Of a stretch of DNA of 64,000 bases, positions 7,509-17,655 are shown in pieces. The stretch comes from Murdochiella massiliensis (lineage in GTDB: Bacteria; Bacillota; Clostridia; Tissierellales; Peptoniphilaceae), in contig NZ_FIZW01000002.1 in the NCBI RefSeq assembly GCF_900059565.1, forward strand, positions 868,001-932,000. The letters are read 5' to 3'. The notes under the pieces were generated by a model. That model did not search any database, was not told where the DNA came from, and worked only from the letters and a program-made list of their open reading frames with translations. A program made the translations under genes and the position numbers. Each line of letters begins with the position of its first letter. The first letter of the stretch is position 1.

Positions 7509-8194
7509 CCCTATTCCCCTTTCTGTCGACCGATGGTATTCGTTTAATCTCTGTGCTGCCCCTAAGCCCTTGACGTTGGACTAATCACCTGCAATGGCGA
7601 GAGCATGATCGATGCGGAAATCCAATCCATCTCTAAGGCCGTGGCATTAAGACCTTGGCATTAAGGCCTTGGCGTTGAGCAAAACACTCCACCGCTGTTT
7701 AGCCTGTACCACCAACCAAATTGCTTACGTCTCATTTTACCAAGGCCGATTTTGCGAAAATTCATGAAATCGAAAAAAAGTTTTAAGATTTCGCTCTGCC
7801 TTGGCCGACGATTTTTCGCAAATGGGTAAAGGAAAGTCAAGGTCAAGGCAGGACTGGGCGTAGCCGCCACATGACGGTTCCAGACACATGCCCGACTGTG
7901 CCACCATGACCGTTCCAAGTACACATGACCGACTGTGTCTCCGATGACCATCCTTGACACATGACGGTCCAATTGCCGGCCAATCGGGATAATCGGAGAA
8001 GAAGGCCTTGAAAACGTGCATTTTCCGCCATTCTAATTCCGACGAATTTCATCGGAATTAGTTGCATACACCGAATAATTGGATTAGAATGTAGGGGAAG
8101 TGCAACAGATTCAAATGTTGTCAAGCGTGCGGCGAAACGATGGGAACGTGAAAACGTTTTGTTCGCGCGCAGGAGTAGGCAAAAAGGAGGAAGT
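7509..8194. other. Intergenic region with degenerate short repeats
   Basis: About 690 bp between divergent genes. It holds short imperfect repeats of AAGRCCTTGGCATTAAG type near 7640-7680 and of ACATGACCG type near 7870-7970, a 10-bp palindrome at 8033-8061, and the AAAGGAGG site for the gene at 8195. I see no convincing coding sequence or RNA gene. Confidence 0.5.
8033..8061. promoter_or_regulatory. Perfect 10-bp inverted repeat, possible operator
   Basis: CTAATTCCGA (8033-8042) and TCGGAATTAG (8052-8061) are separated by nine bases. There is no T-tract, so a terminator is unlikely. Its position about 130 bp upstream of the acyl-CoA dehydrogenase fusion fits an operator or a leader hairpin. 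The assignment is an inference. Confidence 0.45.
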
Positions 8195-10114
8195 ATGGGA
8201 TATCAGCTGACACAGGAACACGAAGCGCTCCGTAAGATCGTTCGTGATTTTGCGGAAAAGGAAATCAAGCCGATTGCTTTCCGACTGGATCAGGGTGAGG
8301 AATTTCCGGAAGAAGTCGTCCAGCACATGGGCGAAATGGGATTGATGGGCATTCCGTACGAAAAAGAGTATGGTGGCCAGGGATTGGATGCGACCAGCTA
8401 TGCAATTACCGTAGAAGAGCTGTCCCGCGTGGACGGTGGTGTCGGCGTCATCTGCTCGGCACATACTTCCCTCGGTTCATGGCCGATCTGGGCATTCGGT
8501 ACCGAAGAACAGAAACAAAAATACTTAGTTCCTCTGGCAAAAGGCGAGAAAATCGGCGCATTCGGTCTGACCGAAGAGCATGCCGGCTCGGATGCCAGCG
8601 GAACACAGACGACGGCTGTCTTGGAGGGAGATCACTACGTATTGAACGGTGGCAAGATCTTCATTACGAACGGCTATCGTGCGGATACTTACGTTGTCTT
8701 TGCGGTTACCAGCCCGGAAAAAGGCAACCACGGCATCAGCGCCTTCATTGTTGAAAAAGACTTCGAAGGCTTTACCTTCCCGACACAGTATGACAAACTC
8801 GGCATTCGCTCCTCGGTAACCTCCGAGCTCAGCTTCAAGAACGTCATCGTTCCGAAAGAGAACCTGCTCGGAAAAGAAGGCGAAGGCTTCAAGATTGCGA
8901 TGGCAACGCTGGATGGCGGGCGTATCGGTATCGCCTCTCAGGCGCTGGGTATTGCGCAAGGCGCATTCGAAGCAACCGTCAACTATACGCGTGAGCGCAT
9001 CCAGTTTGGGCAACCGATCGCGGCAAACCAAGGCGTCAGCTTCAAGATTGCCGATATGGCCACGCGTATCGAGGCTTCCCGTCACCTGATCTATCAGGCG
9101 GCCGAGCTCAAGACCAAACACGAAAAATACACCAAAGAAGCGGCGATGGCGAAAATGTTCGCTTCGGATACGGCGATGTGGGTCACCACGGAAGCGATCC
9201 AGCTGCACGGCGGCAACGGTTTCATCAAGGGCTTCGATGTAGAACGTATGTTCCGCGATGCCAAGATTACGCAAATCTATGAAGGCACCAACGAAATCAT
9301 GCGTGTCGTCATTGCCGGCCAAATCATCGGCCGCATCGGACGCAAGAAGAAAGCCGCGATGGTAGCGGATACCGGCAAAGCCGGCGCCGTCACCGGACCG
9401 CGCAAGAACATCATGTTTGAAGGCACGCCGGAAGAGCAGGTAAAACAGCTCGTTGAAGCACTCAAGAAAGACGGCTATGCCTTTGATACAACCGTCGATG
9501 TCTATGCTCCGGTGGATGAGGTCGAACGCCTCGTTTCCGTTGGCCAAGGCATTGGCGACAAAGAAAACTTGGCCGTTGCCGAAGAATTGGCTGCTGCGGT
9601 CGGCGGTGCCATTTCGAGCTCCCGTCCGGTAGCCGAAACGCTTGGCTATCTGCCGATTGAACGCTACGTCGGTATGTCCGGACAGAAATTTAAGGGCAAC
9701 CTCTACTTTGCCATGGGCATTTCCGGTGCCGGCCAGCATCTGCGTGGCATCAAGGAAGCGGCAACCATCGTGGCGGTTAACACCGATGCGAGCGCGCCGA
9801 TCTTTGCGAATGCCGACTACGGCATTGTGGGTGACATCATGGAAATCATGCCGCTGTTGACAGAAGCGCTGGAGCAGGGTCAGGAACGTCATCCGGCCGA
9901 AACCTTCGAGAAGAAAAAGCGCAACGTCCCGCAGGATCCGCGTACGAAATCCGGTATCTATGTCTGCAACGGTTGCGGTCATGAATATGATCCGGCCAAG
10001 GGCGATCCGGACAGCGGTATCGCTCCGGGAACGCCGTTTGATCAGCTTCCGGACACCTATCTGTGCCCGAAGTGCGGTGACCCGAAGAGCGGCTACATCT
10101 CGATTGAAGATTAG
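8195..10114 (+). CDS. Acyl-CoA dehydrogenase fused to an EtfA C-terminal-like domain and rubredoxin
   Basis: A 639-residue fusion. Residues 1-380 are a complete acyl-CoA dehydrogenase ([10 protein letters not shown] flavin loop; catalytic Glu in [12 protein letters not shown]). Residues about 400-580 resemble the FAD-binding C-terminal domain of electron-transfer flavoprotein α ([35 protein letters not shown]). The last 55 residues are a rubredoxin with CNGC and CPKC iron ligands. The enzyme should oxidise, or in reverse make, a short-chain acyl-CoA and pass electrons through its own flavin to its own rubredoxin. The chosen ATG at 8195 follows AAAGGAGG; an upstream ATG at 8159 has no such site. 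The flavodiiron gene 64 bp downstream, a natural rubredoxin partner, suggests a shared redox role. Confidence 0.9.
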   Translation: MGYQLTQEHEALRKIVRDFAEKEIKPIAFRLDQGEEFPEEVVQHMGEMGLMGIPYEKEYGGQGLDATSYAITVEELSRVDGGVGVICSAHTSLGSWPIWAFGTEEQKQKYLVPLAKGEKIGAFGLTEEHAGSDASGTQTTAVLEGDHYVLNGGKIFITNGYRADTYVVFAVTSPEKGNHGISAFIVEKDFEGFTFPTQYDKLGIRSSVTSELSFKNVIVPKENLLGKEGEGFKIAMATLDGGRIGIASQALGIAQGAFEATVNYTRERIQFGQPIAANQGVSFKIADMATRIEASRHLIYQAAELKTKHEKYTKEAAMAKMFASDTAMWVTTEAIQLHGGNGFIKGFDVERMFRDAKITQIYEGTNEIMRVVIAGQIIGRIGRKKKAAMVADTGKAGAVTGPRKNIMFEGTPEEQVKQLVEALKKDGYAFDTTVDVYAPVDEVERLVSVGQGIGDKENLAVAEELAAAVGGAISSSRPVAETLGYLPIERYVGMSGQKFKGNLYFAMGISGAGQHLRGIKEAATIVAVNTDASAPIFANADYGIVGDIMEIMPLLTEALEQGQERHPAETFEKKKRNVPQDPRTKSGIYVCNGCGHEYDPAKGDPDSGIAPGTPFDQLPDTYLCPKCGDPKSGYISIED

Positions 10115-10178
10115 TCGATCCCGATAACAAACTGCACCGATCAAGAACGCACAAAAAGAAAGGTTAAGGAGGATTTGC

Positions 10179-11387
10179 ATGGCAAATGTTCGTGAAGTCG
10201 TAAAAGATTTGTATTGGATCGGGGTCAACGATCACCGTACCGATATTTTTGAGAGAATTCATCCCATTCCGGAAGGCGTAAGCTACAACTCCTACGTCCT
10301 TTTGGATGAGAAAACGGTCCTGTTTGATACGGTCGACTTTGAGTTTGCACCGTATTTCCTGGACAATCTGGCCTATGTTCTGGGCGATCGTCCGTTGGAC
10401 TACATCATCATCAACCACTGGGAACCGGATCATGCCTCGACGTTCCAGGAAGTCATCCTGCGTCACCCGGAGGCCACCGTTATTTCGACGGAAAAAGGCT
10501 TCTACTTCATGTCCCAGTTCAACTATCACTGCGATAAGCGCATCACGGTAGGCACCGGCGACACCTTCAGCTCCGGCGAACACAACTTCGCATTCGTACA
10601 AATGCCGATGGTTCACTGGCCGGAACCGATGGCAACGCTGGATACCACCAACGGCGTGCTCTTCAGTGCCGATGCGTTCGGCTCGTTCAAGGCGATTGAC
10701 GGCAAACTCTTCGATGACGAAGTGAATTGGGATCGTGATTTCCTTGAGCCGGGACGTCGTTATCTGACAAACATTGTCGGCAAGTATGGCGCCTACGTTC
10801 AGGCTGTCCTGAAGGTGGCGGCAACACTTCCGATTAAGGTTATCTGCCCGCTGCACGGTGTCATTTGGAGAAAGAACCTGGGCTACATCATCGACAAGTA
10901 CGACAAATGGTCCAGCTACACGCCGGAAGATAATGGTGTCATGATTGCCTACGGCTCCATGTACGGCAACACCGAGCAAGTCGCACAGAAGCTTGCTTCG
11001 GAAGTCGTCCAGCGCGGCATCACCGATGTCACGGTCTGGGATGTGTCCAACACGCATATGTCCTATCTCATTTCGGAAGCCTTCCGTGTCGGCCATATCA
11101 TTCTGGCCTGCCCGACCTACAACCTGGGCGTCTATCCTCCGATGAAGAATTTCCTGAACGACATGGTCGCCCTCAATATGCAGAAGCGCACCGTCGGCAT
11201 CATCGAGAACGGCACCTGGGCACCGACCTCGGGTGAAGAGATGAAGAAGATTTTGGATCAGATGTTCGAAATCTACTATCTCGATTCTGAAGTTTCGTTC
11301 ATGTCCTCCCCGGATGAGAACACCGACAAAGAGCTTGCTGCTTTGGCCGATGCCATTGTCGCTTCGGTTAAGAAGCAGGAAAAGTAA
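10179..11387 (+). CDS. fprA: Flavodiiron protein, FprA family (rubredoxin:oxygen / NO oxidoreductase)
   Basis: A 402-residue A-type flavoprotein. An N-terminal metallo-β-lactamase-like domain carries the diiron ligands H80-x-E82-x-D84-H85 (NHWEPDHAST), and the C-terminal flavodoxin domain has the FMN loop GSMYGNTEQ at about 258. Family members reduce O2 to water, or NO to N2O, with electrons from rubredoxin. Here the donor could be the rubredoxin domain of the upstream fusion, 64 bp away on the same strand. The start follows TAAGGAGG. A strong terminator closes the pair. A second FprA is at 56548-57792. Confidence 0.94.
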   Translation: MANVREVVKDLYWIGVNDHRTDIFERIHPIPEGVSYNSYVLLDEKTVLFDTVDFEFAPYFLDNLAYVLGDRPLDYIIINHWEPDHASTFQEVILRHPEATVISTEKGFYFMSQFNYHCDKRITVGTGDTFSSGEHNFAFVQMPMVHWPEPMATLDTTNGVLFSADAFGSFKAIDGKLFDDEVNWDRDFLEPGRRYLTNIVGKYGAYVQAVLKVAATLPIKVICPLHGVIWRKNLGYIIDKYDKWSSYTPEDNGVMIAYGSMYGNTEQVAQKLASEVVQRGITDVTVWDVSNTHMSYLISEAFRVGHIILACPTYNLGVYPPMKNFLNDMVALNMQKRTVGIIENGTWAPTSGEEMKKILDQMFEIYYLDSEVSFMSSPDENTDKELAALADAIVASVKKQEK

Positions 11388-11406
11388 TACAACGTCGAAG
11401 AAAGTT

Positions 11407-11450
11407 AACCGGCAGCGCCGCCCGTCTTACGGGCGGCGCTGCCGGTTTTC
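11407..11450 (+). terminator. Intrinsic terminator after fprA
   Basis: A 19-bp perfect stem (11407-11425 with 11429-11447) with a CTT loop is followed by TTC. It lies 20 bp after the fprA stop codon. Confidence 0.88.
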
Positions 11451-11574
11451 TATGTCTAAATCTATGCCACGGCCAGATTGGTGGTGTTGTCGGGCTGCTG
11501 CCGGATTGATGGCGGAGGCGGGCGATAGCCTGCGGTGTCTGGAAGAAAGGCACGGCAGGCAATTTCATTTGGAG

Positions 11575-11640
11575 AATGTTACCGGCCTGTGGCCGGATGA
11601 AGGCAACGTTCATGTCCTCAGCTTCGCCAGATGGTGCCGA
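11575..11640. repeat. Family C element (GC palindrome plus CATGTCCTCAGC)
   Basis: ACCGGCCTGTGGCCGG followed by CATGTCCTCAGC matches the tandem units at 16463-16655. It abuts the first arm of the next family A array. Confidence 0.6.
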
Positions 11641-11998
11641 CCCTGGCTGTGGAAGGTTTCGTCTCTTTGCTAGGTTCAAGCAAAGAGGGCTTGCCCTGGC
11701 TAGTGAGATGATTACCTTGTAGCCAGGGCTCGGCGGACGTCAAGAAACCCTGGCTACGGCACTTCGTTTGTTCCAGCCAGGGTTCGAAACAGCGTACTTG
11801 ACCCTGGCCGGCGTGCATCATTCCTTGTAGCCAGGGCTCGGCGGACGTCAAGCAGCCCTGGCTACGGCACTTCGTTTGTTCCAGCCAGGGCTCGAAACAG
11901 CATGCTTGACCCTGGCTAACACGCATCATTCTTCGCAGCCAGGGTTTGGTGAACGTCAAGCAGCCCTGGCTACGACTCTTCGTTTGCTCCAGCCAGGG
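11641..11998. repeat. Family A 54-bp hairpin array (copy A3)
   Basis: Arms include 11641, 11694, 11721, 11748, 11775 and 11802, with the last AGCCAGGG at 11991. Spacing is again 26-27 bp, or 53-54 bp per unit. One arm near 11670 has decayed. Two successive double units here are almost identical, suggesting recent internal duplication. Confidence 0.92.
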
Positions 11999-12143
11999 AC
12001 GCGCATAGTTTGTGAATCAAAATCGCGCCGCCAACGCCATTCCCAGCGGCGCTCCTCCTTCCAACCGCGCCGCCAGCGCCATTCCCGACTGCGCTCCATC
12101 TTCAACCGCCCTGCCAGCAGCATTCCCGGCTGCGCTCCGCCTT
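11999..12143. repeat. Array tail and three GC-rich hairpin units (42-bp period)
   Basis: The array tail (GCGCATAGTTTGTGAA) is followed by three imperfect copies, about 42 bp apart, of CGCGCCGCCAACGCCATTCC with a closing GGCGGCGCTCC-like arm. The same order occurs after arrays A1 and A4. Confidence 0.7.
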
Positions 12144-12290
12144 ACGTCGCATCTTCGACGAGTCGGAAATTAGACAACCACATTGGCCTCACCAAGGATA
12201 AACTGGCGACGCAAGGTGGGGTACTCGTTGAGGTGCGCATTCTCTCTGACAAATACTTCTTTCCTTGTCCTCACGTGGCTGAAAATGGGC

Positions 12291-12296
12291 TATAAT
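12291..12296 (+). promoter_or_regulatory. Likely -10 element for the surface protein gene
   Basis: A perfect TATAAT lies 47 bp before the ATG at 12344. No good -35 hexamer is found at the ideal distance (TTGTCC is 20 bp away), so the assignment is tentative. Confidence 0.5.
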
Positions 12297-12343
12297 ATGA
12301 GGTGTACATTAGAATTTCTGTATATTTTTAAGGAGGAATTAGA

Positions 12344-15300
12344 ATGAATCGCAAAAGTACCCCCCCTCCCATGTATAATAAACGGAATCTTATACATGGA
12401 TTGCTCTGCGCGTTTTTCGCGTTATTTCTGATTGGTCTTTTTCCGCAACAAGCAAAAGCGGAAGATCCGCCCATTACGATTTCTTCGTTTGAAGACTTAA
12501 AACCGTATTTGACGACAGGCGAGTATGCTGCCGATTTTACCAATCCAAAGCCCAAAGCGCTGCTCCTGAAAGCCGGCAAGTACGAGTTGCAAAACGATAT
12601 TTCCATTGATGTATCGGATGCCTATTTTGCCGATAAGCAGGACGAAATTGCGCATGGCTTGCTGTCGTTTGACGACAAGCAAGGCGAATTCTCCATTAAT
12701 GGGAATAACCATAAGATCTCATTTACCGGCACAAAGCAGGTTCCGTTGTTCCAGGGGATTCGCGCACACGCATTTACGTTGGAAAATCTTCAGGTGGAGT
12801 ACGCGGGAAGCCTTAAAGGCTATGGTCTGGTCGGCGAAGCGGTTTTATTTGCAGAGTTCCCAACGGATGCGAACGGGTTTGATATCCATAGCGCCCTGAT
12901 AAGAAACATCAAGGTGAAGGTCAATGGAAATATTGAATCCGATGAGGTGTGGGGAACCATCTATAGCGACAACCATTTTGTGAATCAATTTCGTGAGGGG
13001 CAAATTGCCGCCGGCCTTTCGTGGTATCTGGAAAAAACGACTTTGGAAGACATTGATTTGGAGGTAACCGGCAATATCGGGTCGGATACGCTGCCCAAAG
13101 AAGTCGATTGGAAATCCGGCGCTGCCGGTCTGACATTCCATTGGGGCAAGAAGATGCCGACGCCGGGCACACCGTCAGACGATGCGATTCATAAACAACA
13201 GGATACAAGCAAACTGAAGCAGGCAGGATATATAGAGAATGTCAACATCCACGTGGGCGGAAATATTCAAGCCACCGGATATTCGCACGGCTATGCCTGG
13301 GGTGTTTCGAATGACTTGGGTGAAGCTTGGGTGGAGAACCTGCATCTCAAGGTAGATGGGGATATCGTGACCAAGCTGAATGCCGGCAATCCAAATCCGG
13401 CGTTTGCGGGGGCTCCCGCAGCGAGTGGAATCAGCGATGAAATCGGCGTGTTCATGAATTCTTCCCTTGAAGTCAATAACATTCGTGTAGAAGCCGATCC
13501 CGCTATGCCACAAACGGATCGGTTTGCAACGATGTATGTATGTGCGTCTACGAACAGCAAAGGCTGGTATGAAAATCTATCGAATTGCCAATTTACGGTC
13601 AAAGGCAAGATGAGTATGAATACGCCATTTAAGAATACCATGGGGCTTGGCTTTGGGAATGGATGGAGCAGCAATGGAGAAGACGGCGTCGATTTTCTGC
13701 AGGTTCTGGAAAAGAATACGATTTCCGTGGGTGGCGTCGAAATCAAGAATGACAAGAGTACGCAGGTTGCCTTTGTCGGTCTTGCGCAAAAAGCCTATGC
13801 CGGAAACGAAACGCACGCGGATAGACCGACACTTCCCGAAGTAAGTGCAAAAGAAAACACCCTTACCGTCGGGGATGTGAACATCAATGCGCCAAACGCC
13901 TATACGATGCTCTATCCCTTTATGATGGAAGCCACGAACGCCAAAGACAACACCGTGACATACGGCAATATTACGGCAAATGCCGATTATGTGAAGTTTT
14001 CCGGTCTTGGCGAATTGCGTGCGACGAATCCGAAGAACACGCCCCACGCTTGTGTAACCAAAGGAAATCGTCTGACATTTGGCGATATCCAGCTCACCGG
14101 AAAGAAGATTGGCAGTGTCTCCTTAATGGCGGGAACGCAGGAAGCGGATCAGCCGATGGAAGACTGTGTGGTGAAGGCAAAGTCACTTGACGTAAAAATG
14201 ACCGATGCGACGGCAGCGAAAGGCACGCCGTTGATCGCCGGTATTGCCGCTTATCAGCAAGGGACGATTACCAATTGCCGTGCGTATGTCGGCAATGTTT
14301 CTATAGCCAATGCGTCGAAAACAACACTGTATGTGGGCATGGGAGTCGCATTCGGTAAAAATGGCGAGCTGAAGAATTCTTCCGTCTTTATCGATAAAGA
14401 TTTCCTCGTTGAGACAGGTGAAGATAAGTATGCCGGCGGATTCTTCGGTCGCGCGATCGGCATGAAGATTGACAACTGTGACTATCAAATTAATGGGAAA
14501 AATACTGTTGCACAAAACAACAAAGGCGTGTTCGGCGGATTTATGGCATACAATACAAATTCCACGATTACCAACACGAGAAGTTTGTTGCTTAACGACT
14601 GGGGCGTATTTGTAGGCTTTTCCAACGGTGGAACCCTGGATGGCATAGCGCACTACGTGAATCAGCCCAATCCGATGTATTGGTCTGCTTTGTTAGGAGC
14701 GCATAAGGTGAACCAGCCGACCATTAAAAATTCCACGCTACTGGTCGATAAAGAAAACGCCGATAACGAGCTGTATCGTACCGCGAATGTTTCTGCGGGA
14801 AGCGGAAATAACTTTGTCACGGTCGTCGGCAAGAAAGACGGCGAGTTGCACACCAACCGTAAAGTGTTTACCACGGCGGAAAAGGAAATTCAGGTCAAGG
14901 ATAAGATGGTGAGCGTCGTGGCAAAGACCGACGCTTCGGAGGGCACCGGTTTTATCGCCAAGCGCGATTTCCAGGATACGTATTGGAATGAGGAAATTGG
15001 CGAATATGCCATCGGCGATGCCGAAAAGAATTTCGCCTATCTTCTTGCTACGACTTTTGGGAATGTTATGGCGGTCGGAAACGACGCTGACGTTATTCAG
15101 AATGGCATGAACCAGGTGTCGTTAGCAGACTATATTCACCGTCATGCTGGCGTAAAGACACAGGCAGGGGCATACATTGACCTTTTGGGGCTTAAAGGGG
15201 ATGAATGGACGCCGGATCCCATCACACTCGGTGGCGAAAATGCGCTGAAAGTGACGAAGAAAGTCGAGGGGCATGACAGCGAAGCGGACTATAGTTTCAC

Positions 15301-16333
15301 GCTTACGCCGTCGACGAATAATCCGGAAGGAACGACTTTGCAGGCGATGACGGCGACGACGCAGGGCATGATTGCCAAGGATGCGCAACAAGAAGTGCCT
15401 TTTGCGGACATTGAATTCACGAAGGCAGGCACATTCACCTTTAGCGTCAAAGAAACGGGAACAGCCCCTGCAAATTGGACGTACGATCAAGCGGAAAAAA
15501 CCATTACCGTTACCGTAACACAGAATGCGCAGGGCAAGCTGGAAGCCTCAGTAGAAGGGAATAATCCGACCATTGTAAACAGCTACCAGGAGAATCCGAA
15601 TCCGCCTCAGCCGGATACGCCCAAGCCGGTAACATTGGACGGCGATCAGGCGCTTGCGGTCACCAAAATGGTAAAGGGCAAGAATGCTTCGGAAAAATTC
15701 TCCTTTGTGCTGACCGCCGAGGCTTCGAATCCGGAAGGCTGCGATTTGGTTGCCTCAAAAACGGTAGCAACGAACGGAACCATTAACGATGGGGAAAAGC
15801 AAGAGCTTCGCTTTGACGCAATTACCTTTACGAAAGAAGGAACGTTCCGCTTTACGCTGCGAGAAAACAAAGGACACGCTTCCGGCTGGACCTACGACAC
15901 CAAAGCGTATACCATTACAGTGGTCGTCACAAATGACGGACAGGGTAATCTTGTCGCCAAGGCGCAGGACAATAATCCGGTGATTACGAATACGTACAAG
16001 AAACCGACACCGCCGGTAGGACCGGGCAAACCCGATCTGCCCAATCCGGATCCGGATAAACCGAATCCGCCTGAACCGGACACGCCGAATCCGGATAAAC
16101 CAAATCCCGATAAGCCGAATCCGGATAAGCCGAACCCCGATAAACCGAATCCGAACAAGCCCGGCGATTCGAGTGAACCATCGAAGCCGAATAAACCGGC
16201 TTCGCCAACCCCGACTCATCCCTCTAAAGGAATAGCGCCGAAGTCGGGCGACGTCGGCATTCTCGGCGCAGCAGCGATGTCCGGTATATGTGCCTTGGCT
16301 TTTGTTCTTAACAAGAAAAAAAATAATAAGTAA
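12344..16333 (+). CDS. Large cell-surface protein with pilin-type isopeptide domains and C-terminal sorting signal
   Basis: A 1329-residue exported protein. A signal peptide (hydrophobic segment about 18-36, then QAKA) leads to a long β-rich N-terminal region (about 60-940) of short irregular repeats such as IRNIKVKVNGNI, resembling an adhesin β-helix. Two Spy0128/FctA-like domains follow (about 966-1078 and 1103-1217). Each starts with VTK and ends in VNSY or TNTY, with a central Glu (VKET, LREN), consistent with Lys-Asn isopeptide bonds. A Pro-rich stalk (repeated PNPDK) covers about 1220-1290. The C-terminus is a sorting signal: APKSGD, a hydrophobic stretch, then KKKNNK. APKSG deviates from LPXTG. 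AAGGAGGAAT precedes the ATG. It is probably a sortase-anchored adhesin or pilin-like protein; its ligand is unknown. Confidence 0.85.
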   Translation: MNRKSTPPPMYNKRNLIHGLLCAFFALFLIGLFPQQAKAEDPPITISSFEDLKPYLTTGEYAADFTNPKPKALLLKAGKYELQNDISIDVSDAYFADKQDEIAHGLLSFDDKQGEFSINGNNHKISFTGTKQVPLFQGIRAHAFTLENLQVEYAGSLKGYGLVGEAVLFAEFPTDANGFDIHSALIRNIKVKVNGNIESDEVWGTIYSDNHFVNQFREGQIAAGLSWYLEKTTLEDIDLEVTGNIGSDTLPKEVDWKSGAAGLTFHWGKKMPTPGTPSDDAIHKQQDTSKLKQAGYIENVNIHVGGNIQATGYSHGYAWGVSNDLGEAWVENLHLKVDGDIVTKLNAGNPNPAFAGAPAASGISDEIGVFMNSSLEVNNIRVEADPAMPQTDRFATMYVCASTNSKGWYENLSNCQFTVKGKMSMNTPFKNTMGLGFGNGWSSNGEDGVDFLQVLEKNTISVGGVEIKNDKSTQVAFVGLAQKAYAGNETHADRPTLPEVSAKENTLTVGDVNINAPNAYTMLYPFMMEATNAKDNTVTYGNITANADYVKFSGLGELRATNPKNTPHACVTKGNRLTFGDIQLTGKKIGSVSLMAGTQEADQPMEDCVVKAKSLDVKMTDATAAKGTPLIAGIAAYQQGTITNCRAYVGNVSIANASKTTLYVGMGVAFGKNGELKNSSVFIDKDFLVETGEDKYAGGFFGRAIGMKIDNCDYQINGKNTVAQNNKGVFGGFMAYNTNSTITNTRSLLLNDWGVFVGFSNGGTLDGIAHYVNQPNPMYWSALLGAHKVNQPTIKNSTLLVDKENADNELYRTANVSAGSGNNFVTVVGKKDGELHTNRKVFTTAEKEIQVKDKMVSVVAKTDASEGTGFIAKRDFQDTYWNEEIGEYAIGDAEKNFAYLLATTFGNVMAVGNDADVIQNGMNQVSLADYIHRHAGVKTQAGAYIDLLGLKGDEWTPDPITLGGENALKVTKKVEGHDSEADYSFTLTPSTNNPEGTTLQAMTATTQGMIAKDAQQEVPFADIEFTKAGTFTFSVKETGTAPANWTYDQAEKTITVTVTQNAQGKLEASVEGNNPTIVNSYQENPNPPQPDTPKPVTLDGDQALAVTKMVKGKNASEKFSFVLTAEASNPEGCDLVASKTVATNGTINDGEKQELRFDAITFTKEGTFRFTLRENKGHASGWTYDTKAYTITVVVTNDGQGNLVAKAQDNNPVITNTYKKPTPPVGPGKPDLPNPDPDKPNPPEPDTPNPDKPNPDKPNPDKPNPDKPNPNKPGDSSEPSKPNKPASPTPTHPSKGIAPKSGDVGILGAAAMSGICALAFVLNKKKNNK

Positions 16334-16363
16334 TAGAGAGGGTTGTTGAAGAAGCAGCCCCTA

Positions 16364-16406
16364 TAGAGAGGATACCGGTGTAATAGCCGGATCCTCTCTT
16401 TTTTTT
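16364..16406 (+). terminator. Intrinsic terminator after the surface protein gene
   Basis: AGAGAGGAT (16365-16373) pairs with ATCCTCTCT (16391-16399). An inner CCGG/CCGG pair extends the stem past a bulged A, and eight T residues follow. Confidence 0.92.
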
Positions 16407-16462
16407 GTTTTTCTGCATCCGGTTAAAGTCGGATAAGGTGCCGACTTTTAATTTCATGTTGG

Positions 16463-16655
16463 ATGTCATACCGGCCTGGGGCCGAGTGATAGTACCGGCA
16501 TCTTCTGGTACTGTCCATGTCCTCAGCATCGAGAAGGTTACGCCGGCCTGCGGCCGGCTGATGGTGTCGGCATCATCTGGTACTGTCCATGTCCTCAGCA
16601 TTGCCAAGGTGACGCCGGCCATGGCCGGCTGATAGTACCGGCCTGCGGCCGGCGA
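16463..16655. repeat. Family C tandem repeat (GC palindromes, 72-bp period)
   Basis: GCCGGCCTGCGGCCGGC-type palindromes alternate with TGGTACTGTCCATGTCCTCAGCA. The second motif recurs at a 72-bp distance (CCATG at 16515 and 16587). It lies directly downstream of nuclease 2 and related sequence precedes array A3. Confidence 0.8.
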
Positions 16656-16662
16656 TTCCATT

Positions 16663-17475
16663 TTATTCCGACCATTTTAGTCGTTTGGCGATAATTTGCC
16701 GTACCGATTCGTAGTTCAAATATACCTTGCCGGATTCAAAAGAAGCCAACAACCGATCGCCTAAATGAATGCCGTTTATTTCATATTGTTTGATTTTTTC
16801 CAGCGTGCGGTTCGCATAATCCGGATCATCCATCCGTCCGAAATGTTCCCAATAAATCTCTTCCATGGTCATCGGATCCAAAAACGTAAAGTCGGGATAA
16901 ATTGGGCGATCTTTCTGAATAAATAGAGGGCATTCATATTTGTACGGAATACCGGCATCATAAAACATATCTGCCAATATCTTTTCCGTCTTAGAGCGGA
17001 CAACTTCGCCGCGCTTTGTTTTCATCTCTATAGAAGCTTTCGGTATCGGATTCGGCGAAAAGGGCTGCTTAATCCACCGGGCAAGGATTTGCTTTTTCGT
17101 GGGTTGAAGAGGAGAAAATAGATCTTTTCGTGCCTCATGCAGGTTGTCATAAAGCCGATCGATTTCATCCTCGCGAAAGACTTGATTCAGTTGATGAAGC
17201 AGCGGAATATGCTCGGCAAGCAGGTGTTCCAACTTTTTATAATACGCTTTGCCGGCAAGGTTTTTGGCGAGGGAGATGTCGGCGAGACGAATATATTTTC
17301 GTGTCAACTTTCCTCTTTTCTCATCGTGATAGCAGTGATAATAATAAGGGCGATGATGTTTCAAACGGATTTCAAGCCAACCTTGGTTTTTCGGCTGCTG
17401 GAATTTCCTAAGACTTCTCTGAAGGAAGCGGTATTTTCTTTCTAAGATTATCAATTGCTCGCTCAGACCAATCAT
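16663..17475 (-). CDS. Solitary PD-(D/E)XK-like nuclease-fold protein (paralogue 2)
   Basis: A 270-residue paralogue of the protein at 5464-6363. Shared core motifs: RSKTEKILADMF (Glu164), YKYECPLF, YPDFTF (Asp195), IYWEHFGRMD (Glu210) and the closing NGIHLGDRLLASFE. The N-terminal 150 residues diverge and lack the K/E/R-rich extension of paralogue 1. A longer reading from 17580 is possible, but AAAGGAG sits five bases before the ATG at 17475, so I use that start. Array B1 (17656-17870) lies 181 bp upstream of it, while paralogue 1 has a family A array at the same relative place. Matching two divergent nucleases to two array families would fit cognate recognition, but that is inference; no activity is known. 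Confidence 0.7.
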   Translation of the reverse strand: MIGLSEQLIILERKYRFLQRSLRKFQQPKNQGWLEIRLKHHRPYYYHCYHDEKRGKLTRKYIRLADISLAKNLAGKAYYKKLEHLLAEHIPLLHQLNQVFREDEIDRLYDNLHEARKDLFSPLQPTKKQILARWIKQPFSPNPIPKASIEMKTKRGEVVRSKTEKILADMFYDAGIPYKYECPLFIQKDRPIYPDFTFLDPMTMEEIYWEHFGRMDDPDYANRTLEKIKQYEINGIHLGDRLLASFESGKVYLNYESVRQIIAKRLKWSE

Positions 17476-17655
17476 GTTCACTCCTTTTTCTACGGATGCT
17501 TCCTTCATGCACAGCGTACACCCCGTGCCAATTAGAGTATAAAGGATTTGGTTCAAAAATTCGGTTCCTTTCCGTCTCAATTTGTGTTCTTCATGTTTCC
17601 ATTTAAAGCATGCAAATCAAGTCATGCAAAAATGGTACGATCGGGTGTAGAGTGT

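Noticed and set aside
17476..17580. N-terminal extension of nuclease 2 to residue 305
   Set aside because: The ATG at 17475 has AAAGGAG five bases upstream, and the extension has no counterpart in paralogue 1.
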